64,000 nucleotides of DNA from Hyaloperonospora brassicae. Lineage: Eukaryota; Oomycota; Peronosporomycetes; Peronosporales; Peronosporaceae. This document shows, one piece after another, positions 54,033-64,000 of the stretch; the first letter of the stretch is position 1; each line of letters starts with the position of its first letter. The position numbers and the translations under genes are program-made. Under the pieces are notes generated by a model, which worked only from the letters and a program-made list of their open reading frames with translations, was not told the DNA's origin and made no database searches. Location: positions 310,001 through 374,000 of the forward strand of contig CANTFL010001211.1 of the NCBI GenBank assembly GCA_947650285.1, given 5' to 3'.

Positions 54033-54131
54033 AGTCAGAATGAATGAATGAGACCAAAAAGTACTCCCCGTCGCGTTAGTATCCAGCGGGTGACCACCAA
54101 GTTTTCGATAGTCACACGGTGACTATCAGAT

Positions 54132-54144
54132 AAGGGAAGGGTGA
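54132..54144 (+). other. Polypurine tract of element C
   Basis: AAGGGAAGGGTGA immediately before the 3' LTR. Confidence 0.75.
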
Positions 54145-54586
54145 TGTAACGGGGTAGCCCGTTACATGAATATTGTCTTTAAGAAGAAATTGACAATAGA
54201 AAATGTTACGTTGAATATTCTTTCAACAATATCACAGAGCATGATGATATTGTTGAAGATGGGCGAATGGTCTACTCATAGGTTGATATCGCGATGATAT
54301 CAACCCACCAATCGCTGCTAGATGCGCGCAATGGGTGGTGAGTAGACGTCATCATACATTTAGTTACATTAGTGTAATAAATTCAGGACAAACAGAGATA
54401 CAAGAGTTATATGACTCAATTGTATTAATAACAGTTTTACTTTCCTACGACCAGAGTCTTTCGCTTTAGTTGTTCTATCTTCCTCTGTGTAGTTCCACAC
54501 CTAGCTGGGCACTGACTATCACTACAGTCAGTGATAGTAAACTCCGTACTGGTTGACTTGTACGTAGTCGTCGGTGCCCCGTTTCA
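54145..54586 (+). repeat. 3' LTR of element C
   Basis: 442 bases, nearly identical to 46863-47303; ends CCCCGTTTCA in place of CCCCGTTACA, and the 12-base hairpin near the end is disrupted. Confidence 0.93.
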
Positions 54587-54591
54587 GCAAA

Positions 54592-55614
54592 CGTGCAGCA
54601 ACTCGCCGTCAAACATTTGTGAGAGAGTGTGCGAAGTAAATACGAGTGACTTGATGCACATACAGTATGGCGAAGGCAAGCTGGAGATCGGATTTGACAG
54701 GCGCGGGCAGCTGTGTGTGGGTTTCGTCAGAGACGGCAGCTTTCATTGAGACGCTCCTTGGTTCGGTGCGCAAGTGACTGCAATTGCGTAGTCCCCACGC
54801 CGTCGACAGAGAGAAGACATTGACACAGATTGAGACCAGTTGCACGGTAGACTGAAGCGCCAGCATAGGTCTCGTGAATGAATTGCAGGTGGTCGTGCGA
54901 ATAAGGGCATGACCAAGACGTTCCGATCGAGCGAGAAATCATCGTCCATGGTGCTGGCCAAGATGCAACGGAACCACAGAAGCCAACATTGGTAAGGCGG
55001 GTAAGGAATGCTGTTGTGATAGTTCCTCCACACTTCGGCAAATCGCAGCGTCAGGCAACCAGAGCTTCCGAAGCCATTGCTGGATTTGACATACTGCGTG
55101 TTATCAGGAGCTGACGGCTACTACGATGAACTGTGGCCAGGACACAAAGAGCGGCGAGCACCACGTGCTCATCTTTGATCGAGGTAATGGAACTGCGGAG
55201 TGTCGCTGATGCGTATTGAGGATGGCATCTGTGAGCTGAGCTATTGCTGGTGACACGCACTTGTGCGGTAAAGGAGCTCTGACAACCGCTATGTGGATCG
55301 TTTTGTCGCTCGATGCAGCGTAGAGCACCGCAAAGGCATGACGTCGAATTATAAAGCCCTGCGTCGTCTTTGCACGTCATGTAAGCGAGCCAAGTGGTTC
55401 TTGCTTACTTGTGCGCAAGCGCACATTTTGATCGATCCGCTTGTGACGGCATCGTTCCCAACGCGACCATTTCGCATTCGAAAATCGATGATCTGTGCGC
55501 CTGTTTCGATTGCAAGGCAACGAAGCTCGGCTGTAAAGTTTTGCGCGAGTAGAAATTATTGATGGCTCCAATGAACGATATTGCTAGAGTCGGTGGATCG
55601 ACTTGTCTCCCAAA
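54592..55614. other. Gene-free stretch
   Basis: No family recognised. The minus strand has weakly protein-like frames (54743-55041), possibly the decayed end of a gene cut by element C. Confidence 0.35.
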
Positions 55615-56060
55615 TGTGATAGGGCACGCCTTGTGTCAATTCAACACAAGGTTGCGTGCACCCGACGTCAGTACACGTGGCGCGAGGAAGCGCAGCGAAG
55701 TAGGCAGAACTCGAAAGTTCTGTCTGAGGGAACAAGCAGAACTGTATTTCATATAGTTATGTTTTCTAAATAAAGCATCTTTTGTCTTGAGCTAACCATA
55801 TTAAACTACAATCTACTATGTGGGTTTCTTGCTCAACACCGTTGCGTGCGTCCAGCAGCAGTTGGTATTTATTCTGGTTGATGTACTGTGAACATCAACT
55901 ATCAGGTGGAGCAACCGATCAAAGAAATATTAACCTCGAGGGTAATATTCCTTCAACCTTACTGCTTACGAGCAATGTCAATTGAGCATTATCTAAATAG
56001 ATAATGCTCAAAATTGATACAAACATATCAATTTTAATGTAACGGGCTCACCCCGTTGAA
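55615..56060 (-). repeat. Solo LTR of the same superfamily, diverged
   Basis: Starts TGTGATAGGGCACGCC and ends ATGTAACGGGCTCACCCCGTT, the two ends of the LTR pattern. Inside is CCTTGTGT/ACACAAGG in the place of the first hairpin of the B LTR. No internal retroelement sequence adjoins it on either side. No clear target-site duplication. Confidence 0.65.
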
Positions 56061-56104
56061 GTGCACCTTCTGAGCACTACATATCGACGCTGAACGATAT
56101 TCAC

Positions 56105-57640
56105 TTGGATGTATGCCTCGCGACTGTTATGCCTTTAGAACGGCAAATTAAACTTCTTCCAACTATTAATGCTGCGGTTCGAAGTGACAAGGGCATCAAG
56201 CACAAGGCAATTGTGGCGCTAGTCCGCGTCCGTGATGGAACAAACCCAAAAAAATTCGAACCAAGACCTACGAAGCTCAAGAATAGTTATTGAAGAGATA
56301 CAAGGCGAATGGAAATCTTCTTTTGATCATCTAGATCCACATTTGATTGAATTAAAGCGCGTGAACCGATCCAGCACTGTGTCACTCGAAGTAGACCAAG
56401 ATAATCGATTTTCCGTTTGTTTGTGACATTTGGAGCGTCTGCTGGCAGTCACAGTTATAATATTCCCGTGGTTGACTTCGATGGAACGCATACGCGCCAT
56501 TACAAATATAATGGCGTGATAATTTGTCTAATTGGCCAAGACGGAAATGGAGAAAACTTTAAGTTAGCCACTGCCTTTGTGAATGTGGAGAACTAGGACA
56601 ACATTTCATGGTTTTATATTCGTTGTGTTAATGCTGGAATACATTTAGTGAATGTCGCGATAATGTGTGATCGTGAGAAGATACAAGATGCCGTAAACAA
56701 GTGTACGCAATTACAGTTATCAGCTTCCAGATTTTATTCTGTGCCTTGCACATTTTGCGCAATATTATACGAAATTTTGGATATTCTGGTTCTGACTTTG
56801 AGAATTCCGTGTGGAAAGTTCAATCGGTAGAGTCCGAGTTTGACTAAAACGCTGCTGTTACGGCGGTACGAACAAAGTTTGGAGATGAGGTTGCTGCATG
56901 CATTGGGGATATTGATCCCATTTATTGGACTGTGTTTGCGAATATGCAAGTGGACATTATCGATAAAAATTTATCTGTCAAAATTCAACGACGCCGAGCA
57001 CAAATCCGGCCTCAAGCACGAATAAACAAGACAATCTTGCATTGCCAATGATATCATTCTATCTTTTCGGGTGGCGCACCACTAGCTTTGTTGAAAGTGA
57101 AAATAATTCTATGCTTGTACATGGTATTCGTGATGCTGCGCCTCTATAGGCAATAAAATTTTTAGCGCGGGTGACTATGGAAAATGTTTGTATGCGTCAA
57201 GATAAAATGAAAAAGTGGTCAGCTGATAAACTTACTCTAACTCCTCGTGCGCGGTCTCTTTGGAAGAAGAAATAAGCAACTGCGGGTGGATATGAAGTCG
57301 CGCGGTCTTCTTAATCTACTATATGGTTTGCCTCGAAACAAGGCTACGCAATAAATCGGCGCATTGATGTTGAAGCTCGAAGCTGCTCATGTTCAACTTG
57401 CATGCAATTGATGCTACCTTGCCGTCAGATTGTCGCCTTATTGCATGCTAATGAGTCTACAATCGACATAACGGTAGCATTTTATCCAGCGTACCTGGTG
57501 GAAACTTATGAGCAAGGGTTTCTGGAAAGGTCAATTGAATTGGTTGTCAGCGCAAGAACACCTTTAGTGATGATAAATCCACCACCGTATTTCCAAAAAC
57601 AATGGACGACGACGATGAAGGCGTATTAGCAGCTCTGACG
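56105..57640 (+). pseudogene. Mutator-like (MULE) transposase remnant
   Basis: MULE-type words in order: VVDFDGTHTRHYKYNGVIIC and IGQDGNGENFKLATAFVNVE (about 56470-56595), then a stop, WFYIRCVNAGIH, NVAIMCDREKIQDAVNKC, and after frame changes FGDEVAACIGDIDPIYWTVF (about 56877-56940). Near 57360-57430, ARSCSCSTCMQLMLPCRQIV is a SWIM zinc-finger remnant (CxC...CxH with Gln for His). At least five lesions. Cut-and-paste transposase of the MULE transposase + SWIM layout; terminal inverted repeats not found. Confidence 0.7.
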
Positions 57641-58350
57641 ATTCGAAGTCTGGAGCTACTTACAAATGCCACTATTGCGTTTAAGCGGGGCATAGCAAGA
57701 TGACATGTTGGCGCCATGCGACTTCTATGGAACAAAATAACAAGCATTTTGAAGCAAAGTCTATTGATTTAAGTGTCCCGATAAAATCAGTGAATCCGGC
57801 GTCATTTTTCGTGACGAATACAGTGATATTAGACACAACTTCATTCGAATGCCACACGCGTGGATCGATTGCCTATATACTTAATTGAATGTGCTGTGTA
57901 TAGCTTTAAAAGAATATACACAACGATACGCTTGCGATAACTTTGATCTAAAGAGGCTTGCAATGTATTATTATATTGTTATCACTCGTTGCTTACATAT
58001 ACAGGATACAAAGGGCGAAAACATGGAGCATGCAAACTCAAGGCATCTTCAATAACACGTGCTTCTACCTGCACTTGCGGAGAATGCTTGCTTTAATCAG
58101 AAAGCGTCCTATATGTGAAATTCACATACACAATACATCGCTCAGCCCAGCGCTCACTGATCTCGCCAGTTATAACGCGATTACTTACCTTCTCATTTTT
58201 TGCAGCTTGATCAGCCATTTGATTCGATGCCTGAAGGTAAAACAAGTAACGACGACGTTAGGACCACTTCATACGTACCGAAAATGCACTGACTCTCCAT
58301 GGTCGACTTGCATAGAGTCAAAACGAGGTATTCACGTTCTTCATAATGTC
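57641..58350. other. AT-rich gene-free stretch
   Basis: No coding or repeat structure I can support; may include the flank of the MULE remnant. Confidence 0.4.
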
Positions 58351-58755
58351 CTTCCTTTCACACGTTGCAGTCATTAAATAGTCAGAGAGATACAGCACAT
58401 CATAGGGTTGGACCAAATACATAACAGAGCAAGTCGACCGACGTACCTACGCACCTTATTATGTAATGTCTGATTTTCACATGAACCTTCCTATTACACG
58501 TTGCGGGCATTAAACAAACAGTTAAATACAGCACATCATAGGGTTTAATCAGATACATTACAGAGCAAGTTGACCGACGTACCTACACACCTTATTATGT
58601 GTTGTCTGATTTTCACAACAACCTTCCTTTTACACGTTGCGGGCATCAAATAGTCAGCGAGATACATCACATCACAGGGTTTAACCAAATACATAGTAGA
58701 GTCAGTCGACCGACGTACCTGCATACCTAATTGTGTGGTCTCTGCAGCACAAAAT
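58351..58755. repeat. 136-bp tandem repeat, about three copies
   Basis: Units begin CTTCCT at 58351, 58487 and 58623, a constant period of 136. Shared words: TACACGTTGCGGGCAT, CACATCATAGGG, AGTCGACCGACGTACCT. Copies differ at scattered sites. A second small pair, TCACGTGCA...AAATTAACAT, follows at about 58796 and 58844. Confidence 0.85.
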
Positions 58756-59139
58756 TAGTGCAGTCTACTGATCGCCAGCTGCGTCCCCTCCACTGTCACG
58801 TGCACAGAAATTAACATTGAATCAGTAACTTTTTCTCCTATCACGTGCAGATAAATTAACATCTACACTTAAGCCTTATTACCACAGATTTCGCTTCCTG
58901 CAAAGATGGTAGAGCCAACAACGGGCAACGCAGAAGCCTCCGTCGGCCGCGCCTTTGTCCCCGCTTGTGCGTCGCCAAATGAACAATGAGTCGTCCGTTT
59001 GGAAAAAGTGTGCCTAATGAGATAAAACCAACGGCTCCTTTTAAAATGTAAAGTCTCGTAACCAATCGCGCAGTTTCGTACAATCTGACATTCAAATACT
59101 GTGTGGTCCCAATCTTTTTGGCTCGACGTGGTCTTGTCT

Positions 59140-59772
59140 CAGATGAGGTGCTGGTATCTGGACTTTTGCACAACACTACTGTTTTTTTTGGATTTGTTCG
59201 CACGGTGCATGAGCTGAAGTGTTTGTTGAAAGAGATAGCACAAGGCAGTGACAAGTTATCCCCATCTTCTGGAACCGTTCAGTCTCGACGTGTTCTCGTC
59301 GGAATTATGTGGCGTGCCTCGAATCGACTTCGCATTTCATGTGGAAAGGAGTGGCATTCTGAACGTTTCAGTTGGTGCGGACTTGACGACCATATTGAAC
59401 AAGTTTGCGATTGCAGATAACAATCGTCGAAAGTCGCGGATTGAGATGAAGCGTATGGAAAGCGAACGACGCGAAGTTGTGCAGTACCAAGACGAACGCA
59501 ACAAGCTGCAAATCGAGTCATCTACGGACTGATGGATTCTGACGTTTTATTGCGTGCTCAAGGAACAAGGCAATGTTTGGCGCGGAACTAGGCGCTGACA
59601 ACAAGAAGATCATTCTGGACAAGGTCTCGGAGACTCTGCATTGGTTGAAAGCAGACTTTTTGGCTGGAAAGGAAGAGCCGGATGCAAAGCAAAAGGAGCT
59701 TGAGCAGTGGAAAACCTTGTATTGCAGAAGGTATACGCTGCGGAAGCAGGTGATGAGATAGGTGAAGGTGTT
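59140..59772 (+). pseudogene. HSP70 C-terminal fragment, decayed
   Basis: CGVPRIDFAFHVERSGILNV (59308-59367) matches the substrate-binding-domain word GVPQIEVTFDxDANGILNV of HSP70. SRIEMKRMESERREVV and YQDERNKLQIESS follow as in the lid region, and DNKKIILDKVSETLHWLKAD / DAKQKELEQWKTL (59598-59719) match DKKTILDKVSETIxWL and EAKQKELEGV. Frame shifts and a stop separate the parts, and the ATPase half is missing. A dead partial copy of a cytosolic-type HSP70 gene. Confidence 0.75.
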
Positions 59773-61895
59773 AGCCAGCCGTGATGGTGATCGAGGTACA
59801 TCTTTCGGTGCAGAGAGAGGTCAAAGAAGGCTGAGTGGACTAGGGCAAGAGTAAGAACGTCTACAAGGTACATGGTGGTAGCTGTAAGTCAATCAGCTCG
59901 GGCTTAGACAAACTGGTTGGACTTTGGAGCAGGAAGAGCTCGCGAAAATTGGTCGTAGGTGGCTCTGTGCTACAGAAATTGGCAACGTGTCGGACGGTTT
60001 CTTTTGCTTATCTTTCCGTACGTCCTACTAACACATCGAAGCTTGTACAAAAGTTCCATGTAAGTTAGGAAGGAGCTGTGCATCGATTGGGCTCAGTATA
60101 TGATCAAGTCGACGACAACAGATAGAAAACGATGGCTGTGGAAGCGCTTGTAGTCGATCGATCGGTCGTATCTTCTGTTACTCTGGAAAAGTGGTTTATA
60201 TTACCTAATATTGAAGACGATTGAAAGAGAGGTTCCGTAGAGACCTAACCGAGAACAATGAGCCGAGAACAGGGCGACAAAAGACGCGGCTGCAAGTCTA
60301 TTGCTGAACGTCTGTTTCCATCGTTGTGTGTGGTCCACCGAATTGACTCACGGTCATCAACACAAACATCTTGCTCGATGGACAACGCTGGACCAATCTA
60401 GATGTACACAATAAATTGGCGTCCTGCCACTCCATATTCAAACAACATGTTGACGGTCCGTCGATGGAAGAGCCCACGAACAGATCCGCCCTGTTACGAC
60501 TACTAAGGGCACACCCGGTCCACCTTAATACATCCTGATCTATATAACGAGATGCACTTCACTTGCTGTTATTACGCAGTTGCCTCCCGTTCTCTGGTCG
60601 TCACCCGTCATCAATACACTGCGCAAATGGAGAGATGCTCCTTGGTACAACTTTCTTCCTGTTGTCGGGCATCGTAAACGTTAAATGTCAGCAGGAGAAA
60701 TGAATTTGTTTGCCAGAACTTTCGGGTATTCATGCTATTTGACGGAGCTTCATTTCAGTATCGTGCGAATTTTTTTCGTTCTTGTAAAGAGCTGCCACAT
60801 GCGTTCTAGCTGCAGAATAGACTTGGATACACATGTCGCCGACCCGATTTACAAACTTGCAATATAAACGACAACAACACATCCTACAAAATATAAGATC
60901 TCATTCTGCAATCGATGAGCCAAAACAACGAACATTTTTCACTGTTGTCTCGTGCACCCCAAAGAAGCGAAATGATTGCGAACAAATCGGCTACGGGCAC
61001 ATGAATGCTACGAGCGATGAGTATCGTGACACATGTCTCTACGTCAAATGTGTACCAGTGAGCAAGTACGCTCATACTCGAGAATCAATATAGTAGCAGC
61101 CGCATGTATCACGTCGATTGCACCGAAACGAATGACGCTGTTACATTCCTTAGGTCAGCCAGTGACACTGCTATTCCCATAAAGTCGTTTGTAAAAATGT
61201 TAATCCGCAGGTCTGACTGCTACTGTAAAATCTTTCGGGTGGAAATACTTTACTCGATATCCATGTATCGCTTAAGTGCAATAAAAATAGCGTCGGATAC
61301 CTCATTAGGTAGCTACAGATAAACAATAGACCTGTGTTGGTGGCTCTTGCCTATATGAGTTACAAGAAAGAATTTTTTAATCATGACTTTTAATCTTAGG
61401 GTGCGTGAAAAGGTGAGAAGAGGCATAGCCCGTCCCTTTTTATTTGTCCGCACGCTTACATAATAAGTTTTTTTTACCTGACTTCCAACACTTATTGTAT
61501 GTGTATTTGAATAGGTTACTAAGCGGCGAACTTACCGAGCACGGATGTTTTGCGCGCGTACGTGAACGCTCCTTCCAATCTTTTCTTACACAGCCGTATC
61601 GAACACAGATGCGATAATATACTACATATATCCGAGCTGTAGTAGTCAGGAGCATTTACACCACAGCAATTATATCGCTTTGCAATATAAACTTGTTAAG
61701 TACGAGTGCCAAGGTTGTGCCATTACTGTTACTACAGCATTTATAGCACTAGATAGTACCTGATGGGAAGCTATAGTTTCATTACAGCATATATAGCGCT
61801 ATTCTGAGTGTCTTGATCTCTCTGACACAAGTATGACTTCTTGTCCTATCCTTTGCGAGTTTTGTATGCTTTGGCACGCTTAAGACTGCCAATGG
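59773..61895. other. Gene-free stretch
   Basis: AT-rich, only short frames without family features; nothing further seen. Confidence 0.45.
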
Positions 61896-62362
61896 TGTTA
61901 ACGTACTCAACACCAAACCGTTCCACCGCATCCCGTATCAGACACAACAATTCCCGTCGCACATACTCGCTTGTTTTTAGGTAATACATTCCTTACATAC
62001 ACATCAAGTCCAGAACGGTTGTCCCCACATGACAGTACATGATTCAGGTCAAGTGTGTGCTGTAGAATCATTTTCGTCACACACATGGCGCTCGACGTCG
62101 GCACTTGGTGTCAAAATGTAGAGCTCTCGGCTCTGATGTATACAGTGTAGGAAAAAGGGCATTCTGGTCATGACAGTTTCACGGTGATACGATAGGACAG
62201 AGTCAGGGAGATTAGCGCCAGACGTTTTTTCTGAGAATAAGTGAAGAAAGCGTGAGAGGCAAGTGACTGGAGCATAGTGATAGCTAGCGAGAAGACAGGA
62301 AATGACAAGCAATAGACAGAATCTTATCATCTACTTCTTCCTCACGTGCTTCCAGTTTTACA
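61896..62362 (+). repeat. Possible 5' LTR of the Copia element
   Basis: TGTTAACG at 61896 and TTTTACA ending at 62362 have the TG...CA form, and GGTTATAAGCCCA follows, similar to the primer-binding region of other oomycete Copia elements. Only one LTR is in the window, so the limits are tentative. Confidence 0.4.
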
Positions 62363-62375
62363 GGTTATAAGCCCA

Positions 62376-64000
62376 ATGGCAGGTACCACGGACACAACTC
62401 AAAATTTACCTGGAGGTGTAGCGCGTGCACCCACAACGGCGCACGTTCACGCAGTTGTTGAAGAAACACCCGCTCAAGAAAGGGTCGGAGCTACCGACGA
62501 TAAGATCCTCGCAGCGCTTGCCGACGTCACCAGCCGCCTGGCGAGTCTCGAGTCGTCTCAGAGGGTGCGCGACGAGGATAAGCGAATGCTCGGAGCTGTG
62601 GAGAGAGGCATGTTGGCATCGAATCTCGGCGCGAAATTGCGCGGCCGGCCGATGACGATTGACGCGCTTGGAGATGCGGAAAAGAAGCCGCCAGCGGCGC
62701 GCGCGTACCAGCGCGCAGCGGAACTCGGTGCGTCGCGCTTTGCGTCACTTGAGCCGCCGCAGCCGCAGCATCGCGCGCCGATGTACGCAGCTTCATCGTA
62801 GCCTCAACAGGTCGCTCCGCCGCAAGTGTAAGCGTGCTAAGGCCTCAATTGCTACGGAATGCCAAGTGCGTCGCAGCGTAAGCTTAACATCGGGAAGTTC
62901 GACGGAAGTGAACGATACAAAGGGCTCGGCAGCGGTTTCTTTAGCTGGGGGCGTACCTTCTTGCGCGCAGTGAGCTTGGCGGTAGCGTCTTGCGCGTTCG
63001 CTTGGACGGAGGATGTTTAAGTTGACTTTTTCTGGCATTTCCTGTCCAACACGGCGGAGCGCTACTACCACAAACGGGTCGATACCTAGTGAACGCAACG
63101 GCCGACGCTCGAACACGTGATGGAGCAACTCCTCGCGACCTTCAAGACAACGATCAAGGCGGGTCAGGCGATGAAGCTGTTCTTGGCAAAGAAAGAGGCG
63201 CGACGTACCTGGGTCGAGCACTACCTCTACATGGTCGCGGTGAGCGACGCGCGTGGCGGAGCGGATTCACTCGTCCTCGACAAAATCGTTCATCACGCGT
63301 CGCCGGAATTGATGAACGTGATGAGAGCGAAGTACGACCCTTGTCGGGTCGACTACATGCGTCATGCAGAGGAACTTTCGCACTTTGCGCAGTCCATCGA
63401 GCTCGTTAGCGGCGCAGTAGGCCGCGAGGTCACTGCTGCACACGTCGACACGACGAAAGATACGCGCACATGCTACCACTGTGGAAAAGTAGGGCATGTG
63501 CAGCGCTTCTGCCCATCGGAGGGAACCGGTGGCGGCGAGAAGCCAAGCGGCGATGCTGGGAGCGGCGACATGCTGCTCGCATTGACCGAGACGAAGATAG
63601 GTGGTGCTGAGAGTGGAAATGGGCCGCTTGCGTTGACAAAGAGGCATGCGCGCGCAAAAAAGTGGCGCCGCGGTAGAAAGAAGACCGAGCTCGTCTTAGC
63701 GGTCAATGGCGCGAACGCGGGTGATCGTAACGACTGGATCCTCGACAGCGGCGCGAGTCGCCACTTCGTGAGCTACTCACAGCTGCTTGTTGACTCGAAA
63801 TTGTGCAGCGATGAGATCGCCATGGCATACGGCGAGTCGCTGCGACTGACGAGATGCGACAGTGTGCAACTGCAAGTGCTGGCAGGCGGCGTCGAGAAGA
63901 CTGTGCTTCTCACGGAAGTCTACCTGGCTCCATGTCTGGCGAAGAGCATCGTGTCATACGTCAAGTTGAAGCAGAAAGGTTTGCGCTCGCCTATGACGGA
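62376..64000 (+). pseudogene. Ty1/Copia gag-pol, defective, runs off right edge
   Basis: One reading frame throughout, cut by in-frame stops at 62799, two TAA soon after (62829-62843), a TAA near 63018, and TAG-TGA at 63087-63092; after that it is open from the ATG at 63120 to the window edge. Parts: an N-terminal gag region from MAGTTDTTQNLPG, the Copia gag core KLNIGKFDGSERYKG...GWRTFLRAVS-type sequence and VEHYLYMVAVSDARGGADSL, a complete CCHC knuckle (CYHCGKVGHVQRFC, 63471-63512), and the protease WILDSGASRHFVS with the active-site DSGA (about 63736-63774), followed by the strand region ending SIVSYVKLKQKGL. Integrase and RT lie beyond the window. Stops without frame shifts suggest fairly mild decay. 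Confidence 0.85.

Larger units (their letters stand above)
46863..54586 (+). mobile_element. Element C: complete but defective chromodomain Ty3/Gypsy retrotransposon
   Basis: LTRs at 46863-47303 and 54145-54586, primer-binding site, polypurine tract, gag to integrase with chromodomain, and antisense ORF. Same layout as element B but opposite orientation, a different LTR subfamily (no more than short words in common) and roughly 80-85% identity by eye in most coding parts. The exception is 49467-51072, which is nearly identical to B. Confidence 0.92.

Noticed and set aside
38258..54591. Elements B and C as one large inverted duplication
   Set aside because: They have different LTR subfamilies, different target-site duplications and diverged gag, protease and integrase; only the 1.6-kb pol tract is near-identical.
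1..64000. tRNA or rRNA genes
   Set aside because: None recognised by eye; a tRNAscan run would be needed to exclude a tRNA in the intergenic stretches.

Overview
The window reads as a piece of a plant-pathogenic oomycete genome (Peronosporales: Phytophthora or downy mildew type). The grounds are: compact genes with few short GT-AG introns; a secreted WY/LWY-type effector candidate with a degenerate RxLR region; oomycete-style Ty3/Gypsy elements with a chromodomain and Ty1/Copia elements; and chromatin, ubiquitin and lipid genes of ordinary eukaryotic architecture. Nothing bacterial or viral was recognised, and no tRNA or rRNA gene.

Layout. 1-1203: the gag end and 5' LTR of a minus-strand Ty3/Gypsy element that runs off the left edge. 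2.6-32.4 kb: the gene-bearing core. It holds three paralogous PX-like genes (2617-3348 minus, 7281-7943 plus, 9679-10428 minus), a CDIN1-like TPD nuclease (8356-9603), an MLO-like seven-TM protein with a decayed partial copy 10 kb away, a secreted spermidine-synthase-fold protein, a KDM5/JARID1 histone demethylase, a USP7-type deubiquitinase, and a bubblegum-type acyl-CoA synthetase homologue that has lost its ATP-binding motifs. 32.4-38.3 kb: decayed sequence plus the WY effector candidate, whose homology appears to continue past its stop codon. 38.3-54.6 kb: two complete but defective Ty3/Gypsy elements, head to head (B on minus, C on plus), each with its own target-site duplication; B splits a host gene. 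54.6-64 kb: a graveyard with a solo LTR, a MULE transposase remnant, a 136-bp tandem repeat, an HSP70 pseudogene, and a Copia gag-pol running off the right edge.

Most unusual signal. The Ty3/Gypsy elements are packed, in LTRs and coding sequence alike, with serial short inverted repeats (arms of about 5-12 bp, short loops, one roughly every 25-40 bp). Codons spell the stems, and at one stem in the protease the two elements differ by a compensated base pair. The elements also carry an antisense ORF between pol and the 3' LTR that overlaps the chromodomain. B and C share a near-identical 1.6-kb pol tract with the same stop codons inside otherwise clearly diverged elements, which points to gene conversion.

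The host genes do not form a pathway. They are independent housekeeping, chromatin, ubiquitin and membrane genes, with the effector candidate and repeats in a gene-sparse flank, an arrangement usual for oomycetes.
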